64,000 bases of DNA from Klebsormidium nitens (taxonomy: Eukaryota; Streptophyta; Klebsormidiophyceae; Klebsormidiales; Klebsormidiaceae), in NCBI GenBank assembly GCA_000708835.1, contig DF236958.1:134860-198859 (forward strand), read 5' to 3'. Within the stretch, counting starts at the first letter, position 1, and each line of letters begins with the position of its first letter. The translations under genes and the position numbers were made by a program. Below, one piece after another: positions 1-12,794 of this stretch. A model generated the notes under the pieces. That model was not told the DNA's origin. It did no database searches and saw only the letters and a program-made list of their open reading frames with translations.

Positions 1-151
1 TTGTATCAGTCAAGGCGCTCGTTCTTTCTGTCCTTCAATCTCCGATGCGAAGCAGTGCGCGCAGGCCGTAAGGGAACGGCAAAAGCCCCGCGCGAGACTG
101 GACACGATCCGAGAACTGACCTCCGTCTTCTTTTGCACGTCCTCAACGCAG

Positions 152-971
152 CCCCTTCTGGGAAACTCTCGACTGCCTACCGTGGATCTTCTCCTATTCG
201 TACGAGCAAAACTGCCGCGAGCTGCCGGACCCAATCCGGGCCCGACTGGAGCGCGCGTTTGCGCGCGCACGGCTCGTCAGCGGCCACTTCTCGTACGGCA
301 TCCACTCGGTCGGCCACCGCGGCGCCTTTGCTTACGTCACCACGCTGCAGGACCCGGTGTCACGTGTCGTCAGCTGGTGGAACTGGAGCATACAAATGGG
401 GAAGGTGCGCGCGCGCGCGCCCGCGGCCGCGGCGTTCGACGACTTCGTGTGGGACGACGGGTTTCCCATCGGCGGTTTCCAAAAGAGCAATCATATGACG
501 CGCGTTTTATGCAACCAAGGCACCGGGCTCATAGGAGGCGTCCAGTTGTTCGGCGAGAGTGTGAAGGAGGACACACCGCTTGCGCGGCTTGCCGAAGTGA
601 CTCTGGAGCATTACGAGTGTGCTTTGAAGAATCTGCAAAGCTTCGCACTTGTGTTCGATGGGGAAAGGAACGCCGAAGTTGAGGCCTTGACTCCTCTCAT
701 CTCTCGTCTGTTCAACGCGGAAATCGCTGTGGGTCCTGTCAAAGGCACCGACTTAAACCCTACCTGGCTTGACGAAAGCGCAGGAATGGTAGTGCGCACT
801 CGATTATCAGAGGCTACCGCAGCGAAGCTGATTGATCTGAACAAGTGGGATGCTTTGCTGTACGACCAGGCACGCAGGTTACACGAGATTTCCGTGGCAA
901 GGTTGAGGGACTTGGAGTGGAATTGGCTCTTAGATGACGAAGGGGCTCTGCTTTCTGTTTATGGGGAGTAG
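152..971 (+). CDS. Sulfotransferase, terminal exon (5' part lies outside the window)
   Basis: This is the last exon of a carbohydrate-type sulfotransferase, which would transfer sulfate from PAPS, probably in the Golgi. The exon opens after a clean acceptor (pyrimidine tract, AG at 150-151). Its reading frame (codons from 153) runs 272 codons to TAG at 969-971. Near its start it reads SGHFSYGIHSVGHRGAFAYV, then DPVSRVVSWWNW, the arginine/serine PAPS 3'-phosphate-binding block of Sulfotransfer_2-like proteins. A Glu/Leu-rich C-terminal helix follows. The P-loop region expected upstream is not in this exon, and stops in the same frame at about 70 and 117 show that the bases before 152 are intron. 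The alternating GC run near 400-435 encodes an Arg/Ala stretch. The family call is moderately sure; the substrate cannot be told. Confidence 0.7.
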
Positions 972-2490
972 GTTCAAGAGTAGTGGGTCCTAGCAAGAAA
1001 AGTGCGGGATTTTCGACACAAGGTCTCAGTAGCGAGGTTGAGAAACTTAGGTTAGGTTGGCTTTAGATTCCAAAGGGTCTCTGCTTTATGTTAAAACATA
1101 ACATCAAGGAACTGGGTCTTGAGGATAAATGTGTGGAAGCGTTGAATAAGGAGTGCGCCACGTATTGCTCAACATATGCGCGGCGCTCTTGGCTTCAAGT
1201 TTGTTTACCACAGTAAGGCTGTCGCGAACACCATGTCCATTTGCCTAAGTCGAACGGCTAAATGCTGGAGTGGTGAATTGTAACAGGTCACCTGACCCGT
1301 ATAATCACCTGATACCTGATCCGAGGAGACGCCACGCACCCAATGCGCATTCAATGCGCAGCTAGAGTCCAAACTCCTGCCACCATCGGTTCCAACTGCG
1401 AACAAAGCGTATCCTTCCTGTTGGAAGTCAGCTTTCATTCTGGGAGTCAACTCGAGTTCTCAAGAGCGTATATATCATATCCGGTGGGATTTTGAGATTC
1501 TTAGTGTTCGAATCTACCTATGACGCCGTCCGCTTTTATTACCCTGTTTAAGAACCCAGATAATTAGCACGACTAGCTGTAGGACATGGAACGGCTGAAT
1601 ATGTGGGCTGGAATCCGGTGAAACTCCGGCCGTAACGCTCCAAGTGCTTTCGTCTCTTTTTCTTGCACTTTTCGAAGTTACGGAGAATGATGATTTGAGA
1701 ATGGGGCCGAAACGAAGATGCAGGATCAGGAATTGGCACCGAAACAAGGGGCGTGCTACATGATTACGGAGAGTTGCGCCAGCCTCTGTCAAATCGACTT
1801 GTCTTACTCCTACCCGGCGCTAGCTGGAGGAACTTTCGGGAGACATATCATGTGGCATGTCAACACATTCAAAAATGACTAGGCCGGTCCAGTGTTGCAA
1901 AGAAAATGAACGATAATGAGGGGTCACAATTGGCGCCGAACGTCACCACATGACAGAACTTGGAGGGGCCAAGAGGCTGCGCCCCGCAGCTACTAGTGGG
2001 CAAATTTCAAGCCTTGGGCAGAGAGCCCAACGTATTTGGCGGAAGCGACTAATTAAGTCGACAGCCTGTAGCAGACTGGTTTGACATGCGACTTGATGCT
2101 GATCATGAGCACAGCAGATCGAGAGATGACGACTAGGACCGGAATCAACACCAGCCCGGGTGCTCGGGGATCCATTCTACCTTAGTGACGGGCCATGCCA
2201 GGCCCATGCCAGGCTCCCCGAGCTGACGTATCAAACGCAAGCTGCGGCCGCGCATTCCCGGCCGCCGGCCGCGACAGTCCGGAGATGCGGCGAACGCGGC
2301 CGCGCGGGGCACCTGGCTGATCGCCTGAGGCGCGGCGCCACTCACCTGTCTGTACGTACCCTCTAGCTCGGGCATAGATTTGTATTAGGGAGGTATTTGT
2401 TTCTGCCAGTGGCAGGAGACGGGGCGCCTTCGCAGCCACCTTCTGGCTTCCCAAGGGTAAGGTATATGAGGAGACGCGGAGCATAATTCC
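972..2490. other. Intergenic region between the sulfotransferase and the PPR gene
   Basis: No convincing gene was found on either strand; the short open frames lack splice-supported extensions or recognisable motifs. The right-hand 350 bases are GC-rich, with a short direct repeat (ggccatgccaggcccatgcc near 2190), and probably hold the promoter and 5' UTR of the PPR gene, whose ATG is at 2491. Confidence 0.5.
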
Positions 2491-5400
2491 ATGGCCACTG
2501 CAATTGCGCACGCAGCAAATGGCGCCACATATGGGGCGCCCAATCATGCTGGCAGCATTACTGGGTCGACCGCCGAACACTTAGTTGGCCCGCAAAGCAA
2601 GCCTTTCAGTCCAATCCTTTGTTCGCCAGCAAGACTCACAATGCCGAGACTTGGGACTTGTTCCGGCGCGCCATCTTTCGGCACCTCCCGGTGCGCCAGC
2701 ATAAAAGCACCTTCTCTCGCACTACATCAGCGCGCCTCGCTTTCCGGTGGCTGGCGCCTCTCCACTCTCCCAAGAGGCAGCTTCTTGTCGAGCCGGTCTG
2801 TCCTTCTCGCCCCGGCGTCGCTCAGAAGGCCCTCCGGTAATGGTGGCAGGCGAAATGTCGTCGCCAGTGCAGCTCGCAGTGGGGGGGCGTCCCCGGGAGG
2901 AAGTCCGAAGCGGCAGAGTAACAACGGGAGGGAGGTTCCGCTTTTTTCTGGACGAATGGCGGACTTTGTGTCAAATATTAAGCGGCCGGATGCGACGTCC
3001 GGGGGGGGAAGTTCGGCAGGGGGAAGTGGGGAGGTAGAGTCGGACAAACCGTACAGAATCGGGGAGGCAATCAAGCAGGCGAGGGAGAGAATTCTGAGGG
3101 CGAGGCAGAGCAGTGCATCATCGAAGGTAAGCTTGATATCTCAATCGTGTGACACCACTTATTTGAGCACCACATCTTTTCATAATTCTTTCAAAACGTA
3201 GAGATATAACTAACGTCGCATTCTTATTGACCCCAATGAAGAAAAAATTGGGCTGTTCCTCGACGCCTTGACCGATGTGCCCAATTGTGGTGGTGGAAAT
3301 AGCATTTGAGAGCTGTTTCTTACTGAGCACATTTTGAGGGGTAGAGGGTACAGTGTATGATAGGTTGGTTGTTTGTTTTGCTTGCACTTTAAAATTGGTG
3401 AGAGCCTTTCTTACTACCTAAGGAAAGAATTGTGTGATGCTGGGTGGTGTGATAGTGAATGAAAATCTGTGTTGTCGTAGTTCTGTCCATTTTGGATGTT
3501 CTTTGCGAGGTAGTCATACTCCAGGTGGTCAAGCGCCGTTTCACAAGGATGCAGCACTGGGGCAGAGAGTGTGGTGCGTCCTGCCGGTTTAGTATACAGA
3601 ACTTCCGAGAAAAGATTGTTACAATGGAAAAGCAAGCCTTATGTTCCTGCCTTTTCAATGCAGGCTGAGAGTGCCTTCAAGGCAGCCAGCGAGCCTGTTC
3701 CGCCCAAAGCGGCCCCCAAACCGGAGCCGGTCAAGCAGACCGATCCGGTTGACAAACCTGACCCTGTCAAAACCCCCAAACCTCGGGCCAGGGCAAGGAC
3801 GGCATCCCAACCAGAACCGGAGGTAAAATCAGGCGCTGAGGCGACTGAAAGTCCCCCCCCGCAAGCGAAGGCGCCGCGAGCAAAAGCAACGAGAGCGAAG
3901 GCAACTAGAGTGGTCCAGAAAAGCGTGGTGGAAGCGGACGCGCCGCGAAGGTTCATCTCGGGACCGGAGGGCGTGGTTGCGATTTTGGAGAAGCCGACGG
4001 CGCAGAAAAAGGTGGCGAAACCGGCGGCGGCGCCGAAAGCGGCGCGGGCAAAGAAGGCGGAGGCGAAACCGAAGGTGGCTAGACGGAGGGCGGTGACTAA
4101 GGCTGGGGAATCGGAGCAAGGGGCGGATGACAAGATTTTGGAGGCGGGAAAAGCGGCTGGAAAGGGGCTTGAGGTGTCAGAAGAATCGGCGGAAGATTCG
4201 GAAGGGCTACGAATCAGGGGCGCGGCGAGTGTTTCGACTCGTGGATCGAAAAGTGGGGCTAACGGGACGTTGAAAGAGAATGGGGCGACGAATGGGCTGG
4301 CGGCGAATGGGACTAGGGCGACGTTTGTTATGGAGGAGCCAACCCTAGCGTCGGCTGCTCTTCCCAGAGCGGCAGCTTCGAAAGGTGAGGGCTGGGTTAT
4401 GACAACGGCAGGAGGGGGGGGGAGTGGAACTATTACCAGTGTGACGGAGAAATCGGAGACAGAAGCAGTGCGGGGTAGTCGAAGCAATGCGGCGAAAGCC
4501 TCAGTGTCTGTTGGTGGGAACGGGCACCCAAGTTCTGCGGAAGAAGGGGAGGCCATTGATAGTGGAACGATGCGGGAAGAAGGTTCGAATGCCAACAGGA
4601 ACGCGGACAAGTCAGCAGAAAAGGCGATGGTCGCCGAGCAGAGATCATCTCCGCCGGAAAGCGCAAGCGAAAAGCCGACCAAAACAGAAAGCGTCCAGAA
4701 CGGGAAGTCCGCGGATACCCCCCAGTCAGAAAAGCGCGCCGGCCAGGAGCCCCCCCCCAAGAATAGGTACGCTGCAAAGAAGGGGGAAGCGAAGAAGGAT
4801 CCGAAGGAGAAGCTGGCTGGAATCCGGGGGGGCCTCGTTGATCGAATAGTGGCCAGTCCGAAAGTGTCGACGGTGCTCGCGGCGGGGGGGTCGGGGCTGG
4901 ACACACCGAGCATGGTACGGCTGCTGAAAGACCTGAGCGTGAAGGAGACGGCAGTCAAGAAGCCGGGGCTCACGGCAAAGGTGAAAACTCTCTTTTTCAC
5001 CTTGATTTCCTTCTAAAGACTCTCTTAAAACGCAACGCGGGCTGACATTTGGGGCTTTGTCTTCAGTCAACTTTGATTGCTGTGGTAGCTTGACCGTCAA
5101 TGCATCCTCCCCTCCCTTTCTCCTTTCGTAGTTTCTGTTTTCGACAATGCTCCTTTGCATATCACTCACCTCCTTTGCGCCTCCTCGCGCACAGGTCAAC
5201 GTACTCCTGCTTCTGAGATTGTGGCCCAATTACTTCGTGGTTTCTCTTTCGATCACTCCCTTGGTACAGAGCCTTTGGATTCTGCTTCTCCTTTCCCTTA
5301 CGAGGACTGCCTTCCGAAAGCAGCCGGTCGCCTGTGCTGAATTACCTCGCTGTCTGCGAATACTGTTTCTGGGACCTTCTCTTCCGTCCGCGATTCACTT

Positions 5401-7417
5401 TGGGCTCCTAAATCAGGCTCCCTTCACTCTCCTTTTAAGAAAAGCGGTCCTCTGAGTATGTCTCAAGAGACTCTCGGAGATCAAGAGGTATCTCATGATC
5501 TGTCTTTTAATTCGACCTTTTTCACAAAAGGGGTGGTAAGGGGGTGGTAAAGCCCGCTTCCCTTGCGTTCTTACCGACCTTCGCCAGCTCTTCAAGAAAA
5601 AGGGCACTTTAAACTTATTTGCACTTGTGGGACAACATATCGAATTTCCTTCTTCTTCCTTCTTTTGACCTTGTCTTGGCTGCGCAAGAAGACCGCCATT
5701 CTCAACCCGGTGGTCTACCTGTCTGCCCCCTTAGATTTTCTTGCCGACTCTAGTTTTAGAAATGAACAGAGGGCCTAGTCAGATGCAAGAGCATCTAACC
5801 CTCTCTCCTTTACCGCAGACGTTCGCCTGGCTTCGGAAAAACAAGGCCCCACTCGACCCCGTCGTCTACACGGCCGCCCTCGAGTTCTTTGCTCGCGACG
5901 TCAACGCAAACTCTGCGCTCGAAACGCTCGCCGACATGCGCGAGCAGAAGATCCGGCCCTCCGCCGACCACGTGGCCCACGTGATCGCCGCGCTCCGGGG
6001 CGCGGGGCGCTTCCGCGAGGCCGCCGACGTCGTCGCTAACGTTGGCGGCCCCGATGCTGACGTCAGCATGGACGCGACGTGCTTCAACGGCGCGCTGCGG
6101 GCTTGCATCGACGGGAGACTCGGCGCCGAAAAGCTTTTTGACGTCTACGCGGCGATGCAGAAGGCGGGGGTGACGGAAACTGCCGACACGTACGATTGTG
6201 TCATCGACGGGTGTCTCTTGGCGAAGGGGGATCCCCCGGCCGTGGGGTGGGTCGCCGAAAAGATGCAGGAGAAGGGGTTTACGCTCGACCGTGCGGGCGC
6301 CCGAGCGATCGAACAGTTACTGAGCGGAGCGAAAGTCGACGAAGCGTGGGACCGGTTCATCAATTGGAAACCCAGCAAGGGCCGGTGGAGCGGGGCTCTC
6401 TACGTGCGAATGTTGGACGGTTTGCTGGCCCGGGGGCTGGCAGAGGACGTCAGCTTGCACGTCAGCGAGATGCAGCGGCACAAGCTCGAGCTCTCAGCCG
6501 ACCAGTGGGAACGAGTGAAGAAGCTCACGAACCCCCCCGGGAGCGTGATCCCTCCCCCGACTGCAAGTGCGAGTGCCCCTCCCTCTCCTACTGTTTCTGC
6601 CTTCCTGGACGTCAACAAACCCCGGAGCTCATCCGAGCCCCCCCAGCAACTGTCTTCGAGCGAAGCCGGGGGTTCGAAAAGTGAACCAGCAGGCGAAGGA
6701 GGGGTCGGGTCACCCCCCCGAGATGCCAAAGTGAGCGCAAATGCGGCAAGGGGCGAAGCGCCGGGTCCTGTTATGAGGAGCCCGCTGCAGACGTTGTCAG
6801 ACTCGCTGGTTAAAAGGGCCACGGAGGGTAAGCTGAGGGGGAGCACGGGGGATCCCCTTCAGCCGGAAAAGCGGCTGGTCATGAAGGAGGTCTGGACACC
6901 CACCGGCAAGTTCTTCACGGCGCCCCGGGTGGTCCCGAGTGCAGAGGGGGGGCCGGAAAACGCGGACGAAGGCGGGGCGTCGACCCCTGCCGTTTCGGGG
7001 GGGTGTGCGGCGATCCCAAAGAGCGGACCGGCAGAGCGGTCGGGTAGAAGTCCTTCCCCACTTAGGTCGCCACAGGGGGCGACTGTTCCGTTCCAGGGGG
7101 TAACGTCCGCCAGCTCTTCAGGGGGGGGTGTTTCGAGAGCGAGCAGTGCGGGGGGTGAGGACGAGGAGGTCCCGGGCGACCTTGCGCCGTACTGGAAGCT
7201 GATACAGGTGCAGATTGCGAAGGGACGGATCGAGGGGGCGGCGGAAACGTTGGACGACGTTCGGCAAATGGGGCTCGTTCCGACGGCGGGGATGTTTAAG
7301 GTGGTCGTGGTTGCATGCGGGAAGGCGGGATTGAAAGACGCGGCGTGGAATTTGATTCGGGGGATGCAGGAGTCGGGGCACATTCCCACACCGGACGTGT
7401 TTGAGGCGTTGCGTTGA
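2491..7417 (+). CDS. PPR protein with a long disordered Lys/Ala/Pro-rich segment, probably organellar
   Basis: Three exons, all joined in phase 0: 2491-3126, 3664-4980 and 5819-7417, giving 1183 residues. Donors are AAG|GTAAGC and AAG|GTGAAA; acceptors are CAATGCAG and TTTACCGCAG. Exon 1 (residues 1-212) is rich in Ala, Ser, Arg and Gly and poor in acids, as in plastid or mitochondrial transit peptides. Exon 2 (213-651) is low-complexity Lys/Ala/Pro/Glu sequence with repeats such as KAPRAKATRAKATR. Exon 3 carries several degenerate pentatricopeptide repeats (about 655-830), a Ser/Pro/Gly-rich linker, and two more PPRs at the C-terminus (about 1105-1183). PPR proteins bind organellar RNA in a sequence-specific manner; the target here is unknown. 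I see no E, DYW or SMR domain. The first ATG is used, and no in-frame upstream alternative is obvious. Intron 2 contains a degenerate copy of the start of exon 3 (separate entry). Confidence 0.8.
5669..5757 (+). repeat. Degenerate copy of the start of PPR exon 3, inside intron 2
   Basis: Translating this intronic stretch gives TLSWLRKKTAILNPVVYLSA and on to LDFLADS. Exon 3 starts TFAWLRKNKAPLDPVVYTAA and continues LEFFARDV. The spacing is about 150 bases. A strong pyrimidine tract precedes the copy, as it precedes the true exon. The copy soon meets an in-frame stop (about 5776) and lacks a good donor, so it looks like a duplicated exon edge that has decayed rather than a working alternative exon. 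Confidence 0.8.
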
Positions 7418-8808
7418 GGGACGTTGAGTTGGTGATGCCTGCAAAAGTTTTCAGTGGGCTCTTCGATCAGGTTATGAGAACGGTGCGGTGCAGGGACGAT
7501 ATATGATGAACTTCATCATTGAAAGAGTGGTCATTGAAGTGCAGCTCGTTTTGCGGCGCGGGCCGGCGCATTGTCTGTCATGGTCACTTGAAAGGGCGCT
7601 CGGCACATCGTGGTCAGGCATGTCGAAGACTAGGTTCCTCAAACTCATGTTGTGCATGGTCTGATGTCATGTCATGAAAGAAGTGCCGATGTATCGGACA
7701 TAATTCATTGAGTTCTGCCTTCAGAGTTCTGCAAACCACGTCCAGCTATAGTGCGGCTTTGAACTCGACAAGATTACAGATCGAGTGACGGTCATGCAGC
7801 ATGCATGACTTTATATGCTAGCCCCTTCCTAGAGCTTGTCGGCAAGTGCGTCATGCAACCTACCTATACCTACATAGGTAGTACTGGAGCCATATTTTAA
7901 ACCCCAATTCCGTCTTCAAAACCCTAGGATAACCCCGTCAGCGCTGATGTCAATTGTGCGTGCCTTGCCGTGGCAAACCCGAGGACGGCCGCCTACCATC
8001 TTTTCACCAATCATGATGCTCGTTACTGGCCATGTGGTCAGCCAAGTAGGTACCTGGTAAGGAGGAGCATGTAAACCGGTATGGTACTGTATCTATCCGG
8101 TACCGGTTCCGTGATTGGTAGACCCACTTTCTCTTCAGAAGCGCCAGCTGAGCTTGGCTGAGCTGTCATGCAGCAGCATTCTTATAGCACTTCTGCGACT
8201 GCACGGCTGCAGAATGCAGATGGGAGCAAAGTCATGTATCCAGGAGCAGGATGCATCGACTCAAGAAATACTGCTTTCACAAAGGAAGGGCGAGACTTAC
8301 AAGGTAAGATTGCGTTCTCCAATGTGCCGCAAGGAGCAGGTGTTGCACTTTGGGCGTCGGCTGAGCTGAGCCCCGCCAATCTCCATGCAGAAACGGGTCT
8401 GAAGAGAAAAGTTGAGAGCGAGGAGAATAAAGAAGCCAAGACAGTCTCGTGGACTTTCAATTGATAAAGAGAGCTTTCATTGCAGGGTTTCAATTGAAAA
8501 GAATTTGAAGGTCTAGCTCCACTTCTGACTGCTGCCGTGGATTTTGTGACAGACAACAAGTCTATGCTGGTCTTCAGTGTGTTGACTAGCCTAGGAAAAG
8601 TACACATCTGCTCTTGCAGCTTTTGTGCACCTGATTGTTTCGTGTTCGCATCTTAAAAACTTTAATGCACCTTCCTTCTGCAGCTCGCGTGCGCTCGCTA
8701 GCTTGGACTGCAAGTGCATGCGCCTGTGTAGTCAAAGGCCCTGAGGTTTTGGTTTAGGAGTAGTTAAAGTCGCTCGCAGTTTGGGTTTGGGGAAACCAAG
8801 GGTTTAGC
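7418..8808. other. Intergenic region between the PPR and F-box genes
   Basis: No supported gene. A 98-codon frame at 8168-8464 shows no domain and no splice context, and was not called. A telo-box-like AAACCCTAG occurs near 7918. The last 100 bases may be the promoter or 5' UTR of the F-box gene, or an intron of it. Confidence 0.45.
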
Positions 8809-11800
8809 ATGGCTTGCCCCACATTGAAGCGCGACCTGGCTCGCATGGTCAGCGCATGTGCACGCCTGGGGGACTTGGACTGCGCGCTTACGGTCATTGA
8901 TAAGATGAAGGAACGAGGGTGGCAGCCCGATAGCAACACGCTGAACCATCTGCTATGGTCCCCCTGGGAGATAGCCGATAAGGGGCTGCCTGGGGGGAGT
9001 GGAAAGTGTGAGGAGAGGGAAAGAATTGACGGGTGCGAGTGGGGCGTTGTTAAAGGTGAGCAGCTGCTTAGCTTGGTTTTTTCGAATTGAATGAGTACTC
9101 GATAAAGAAAGCGTGCTCATCAACGTTGGGGAATCTCCCAAACAGGCAAATAAGCGCCCTAGATGGTGTTCGTGGCTTCTGATTCTCATCCAATAAAAGA
9201 GTGCAAGTTTTGCCAGGTGCTTATGACACTCCGTCGAGCATTGCCCTGTTGAGGAGTTGGCCGACAGTCAACTTCCATGTCAGTGGAAGGTCTTAGGTGC
9301 ATTCTAAGCCGAGACTTCTGTCCTCCACAGAATCGTCCATATGATGTTCGACAGGAGCGTCTGGCGTCTGCAGGCTTCTTCTCCATTTCAGTTTCTTCTG
9401 CTTCATGCTTTTGCTATCGATCATCGGGCAAGAAGCCCACAAGAAGAATTGTTCCCAGTAGGAGGACAGTATTACAAAGGGCGATGAATCAAAAGTAGGG
9501 GGGGGCATATGAACAATCAGTTCCACCTCCTCAGGTTTGAAGGGCGTTCGACGGAAGCGCGTCAGGTGGGTCGGTGGCCCGCCCACTCTGCCGTCCGATT
9601 GCCTGGCGCGCAGCAAGCAGGATGCTCCGCCCTCTGATACCCGCCCGTGGGACGAGCTCCCAACGGAGTTGCTCGTGGGCATTCTGAGACGACTTGGGGA
9701 CGAGCGGGGCGTGCTAATCGCGTCAGCGGTGTGTTGCGGCTGGAGGGAGGGCCTCGCCGAGGGCGTCACTGAGCTTTCCCTCAAGTGGTGAGGATTTTAG
9801 AGTGGGAGTTATAAGACTAAGATTTTTTGGGGGTATGTTTTGATGTATTGAAAATCTTGGACACGGACAGGTTGCGCTCGCGGAGGGTGTTGCTGGTCCA
9901 AGGCCAATTGGTGCTTTCAAGAGTTCTTCCTTATGCTTTTACCCGTTGTACGTGATGATTGCTCAGGTTTACTTTTATGCCGGTTTAGATTCAAGCTTCA
10001 TGAGTCGGGACATGTTAGGACGTCTTCAAGAAGTTTCGCCCTCCGGCCAGGGCGAAAGCCTCTCAAAGAGCGAGCATTTCAAGTATATGCTTTTCGGGAC
10101 GGCTAGAGGTTCAATCTGTTTCGGACGGCAACTGGGATGTGCCGTTGTCAACCTTCCCATGTTGCCGAGACTGCACTTCGATTACAATCTCAGGTCTATT
10201 CCGAATAGTTAGTGGCTTTGGCGTACGGCCGCTCTAAAGAACCTTCGTTTGAGGCTCTTGGTCAAGCGTAGAGTTTCGGCGAGTCAGGATTGTTGGTGTT
10301 AACAACTTTCTGTCAACCAACCAAGCTGTAAGAGCAACCAATTTTACCCAACTCACGCATAACCAATCCTGTCCCGCCAGGTGTCGCACCGCCGCTGTTC
10401 CGGCGCTCGTCACCCACACCGTCCCGCGCTTCCGTAACCTGCACGCACTCAGCCTCTGGCGGTGCCCCTCCCTCACTGACACAGGTAAGTCGCCCGGTTG
10501 GATGCATAGCTCTCTGAAAGCCTGGAGTGTTTCATCATCATTGCAACGGCTCGGGTGCCACGTGGCACGCTGGCAAAGATCACGATGCGGTGAGTCGCTC
10601 AGAACAATCCGTGCGTGCTTGATACACGTACAAGTATGACGTCAGCAAGGCAAGTACCAGTTCAGGTTACAAACAACTTATATCGCATCCCCGTACAGCT
10701 GTCGCCGCCGTCGCTGCCAGCTGTCATCATCTCCGCATCCTCGACCTGTCCCTGGGCTCCCAATTGTCGGACGATGCTCTGCGGGCGCTCGCTGGGGGCT
10801 GTCCGAAGCTCAAGAGTTTGGACGTCAGCGGATGTGTCCGGTTTACGGAGGGGGGTTTCGTGACGCTGTTTTCGAAATGCAAAGAGCTGAGAGCGGTGAA
10901 CCTGTGCGGGTGCGTCGGGGGCGTCAGCGACAAGGTGTTGAGGGTGAGGGAATCTCAAGATGTTTCTACGTTGATATATTGGTTAGGTGTTTGAGACACA
11001 AGAACCGAGATACCTGAGGTGCAGAGATTGTCGAGGATTCAATGTCGAGCTCCATGGTCTACCCTCTTGTCAGCTTCTGAATTACAGCCCCGTAAAGCCG
11101 AAGCGACTTTTTTCGAATGTCGTCTCCAGTCCCACCATCCCGTCTTCCCTTCGTATTGAATGACGTCTCCAATCGAATCAACCCGTCTTTCATTCTGGTA
11201 TCGGATCCTACCTCCAATTCACGAAGTCTTCCTTTTGTCCAGGCAATGGCATGGAACTGCCGGGACCTGCAGTCCGTGAATTTGGGCTGGTGTGACCGTG
11301 TGACTGACTACGGCCTGTCCGCCCTCGCCGCCGGGTGCCCCTCCCTCGAAGTCCTGGACCTTTGTGGCTGCACTAGCACGACCGGTAGGGGCTACTTTCA
11401 CATTTCTTTTCCGCTTTTACTTTCCATTCTCCTCACCTACTGCGCGGAGCTGGCAGGCCCTATCACGATGTTTTGCACTTGGATTGGCCGCTCAAGTGAA
11501 ACTCTTGTACTCTTTGTGATTGCCTGTTTCTCTCGAGCATCAGTAGCCCATATTTCCCTGCTCTCATTCTGGCCGGCGACCCCACCTCCAGACGATCTTG
11601 GCCTCTGCACCTGGGCGCTGTGTTCCTGGTTATTCCCTGGTCCAAGTCGTCACTCAGCTAGCTTCGCAGATAGTAAACCTCCTTAAATGATCACCTCTGC
11701 TACCTTTCATCATCTCTACTGTTATCGTACCACGTCCGCAAACCTTTCATCCTACCGTTCCCGCTTCTGGTTGAGAACGTCTCTGCGTGATTAAAGAAGC

Positions 11801-12794
11801 TGCCGTGCCTCAGTCCTTTCAGGAACCGAGTCGCAAAATTCACATCTGCAAACAGCCCCCGCAAACCTTGATTCGAGACCAGCCCAGCGTATCCCGTTAA
11901 CCCGCTTCCGCGAATTAACCAAGCTAAGAATAACCCGCTTTTTCCAGACCGGGCGGTTGTCGCACTGGCCGGGAACTGCCTCCGCCTGCGCGCTTTGGGC
12001 CTGCACTGCTGCCGCCTCCTAACAGACCGCAGCATCTATGCTCTTGCTGCGAGTGCGGCTCAGCGGAAGGAGTTGAAAATAGCAGGTTGGCACTTCTCTT
12101 CGTTTGGACCCCTTCTGTCTTTCCTCTTTGTTCGTCAGAAGCTTGGGCCCGAGTAAATTGGCGCTGTCGGTTTTCGTGTCCTCGTCGTTCATGAGATTGC
12201 ATTTAGCAACACCCAATTCTGCTCTATTTCTTCCAGAATATACTATATAAGCAAGTGAACCAGAACCGTTACTTACACTTACTCCATTAATCTCTGGAAT
12301 CAACCTCTTAGGCCCGGTGATCCCCGTGCTGATCCTCTGCCCCTGTATGTAGGGGAAATGTCATTCTACTCGTGCGATTGTCATCGTCAACCATCCATCG
12401 TTAACCAAATATTTGAGCACCAGATGAATTAACAGGGACTCTCAGTCCCTCAGGCCTCATGCAAGTCTTCCCAGGCCGAGTCGCGTTAGAGAGATCACTT
12501 CCAATCTGTGCTGCAGGATCGTTGAGCCCCGAGTGCACCATTACAACCAGCACCTTCTCTGCTCGGCTCTCGGGCTCACAAGACGCCCGACGGCCGAAAA
12601 ACGCGGGCGCCCCGCAGTTTGGGCTGTTGTCACTAAATGTTAGCGGGTGTGTCCTTCTCAAGGCTCCCGCTATGCAAGCGCTGTGCGACGCCTTCCCAAG
12701 CTTGCACACGTGTCCAAAGCAGAGATCGCTCAATGTAAGCGGGTGTTTAGCGTTGACGAACGTACGTTGCAAGTGCCGGCAGAAGGCGTTGTGA
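8809..12794 (+). CDS. SKP2A-type F-box/leucine-rich-repeat protein, with a PPR-like first exon
   Basis: Seven exons: 8809-9055, 9535-9787, 10381-10484, 10699-10943, 11243-11384, 11948-12085 and 12583-12794. All phases match, giving 446 residues. The F-box is at about 121-160 (WDELPTELLVGILRRL), then AMN1/SKP2-type leucine-rich repeats with recurring cysteines (LSLWRCPSLTD, LDVSGCVRFTE, VNLCGCVGGVSD, VNLGWCDRVTD, LDLCGCTSTT). The C-terminus (LNVSGCVLLKAPAMQ to LTNVRCKC) matches the plant SKP2A tail. F-box proteins recruit substrates to SCF ubiquitin ligases; plant SKP2A acts on cell-cycle factors in the nucleus (known for the family). The first exon, 82 residues from an ATG, holds one PPR-like motif unlike anything in SKP2A; its donor AAAG|GTGAGC joins the F-box exon in phase. 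No in-frame ATG exists in the F-box exon, so some upstream exon is required. The exon 6 donor (GTTGGC) is weak, so that junction is less sure. Confidence 0.82.

Noticed and set aside
1500-1520. A tRNA B-box-like gttcgaatc
   Set aside because: No A box or cloverleaf can be formed in the preceding 60-70 bases.
3639-5000. A 453-codon open frame on the minus strand opposite PPR exon 2
   Set aside because: It mirrors a GC-rich, low-complexity coding exon on the plus strand; its Ala/Ser/Phe-rich product has no motif and no splice context.
8168-8464. A 98-codon frame between the PPR and F-box genes
   Set aside because: It has an ATG and a stop but no domain, no paralogue in the window and no matching splice sites; chance is likely at this length.
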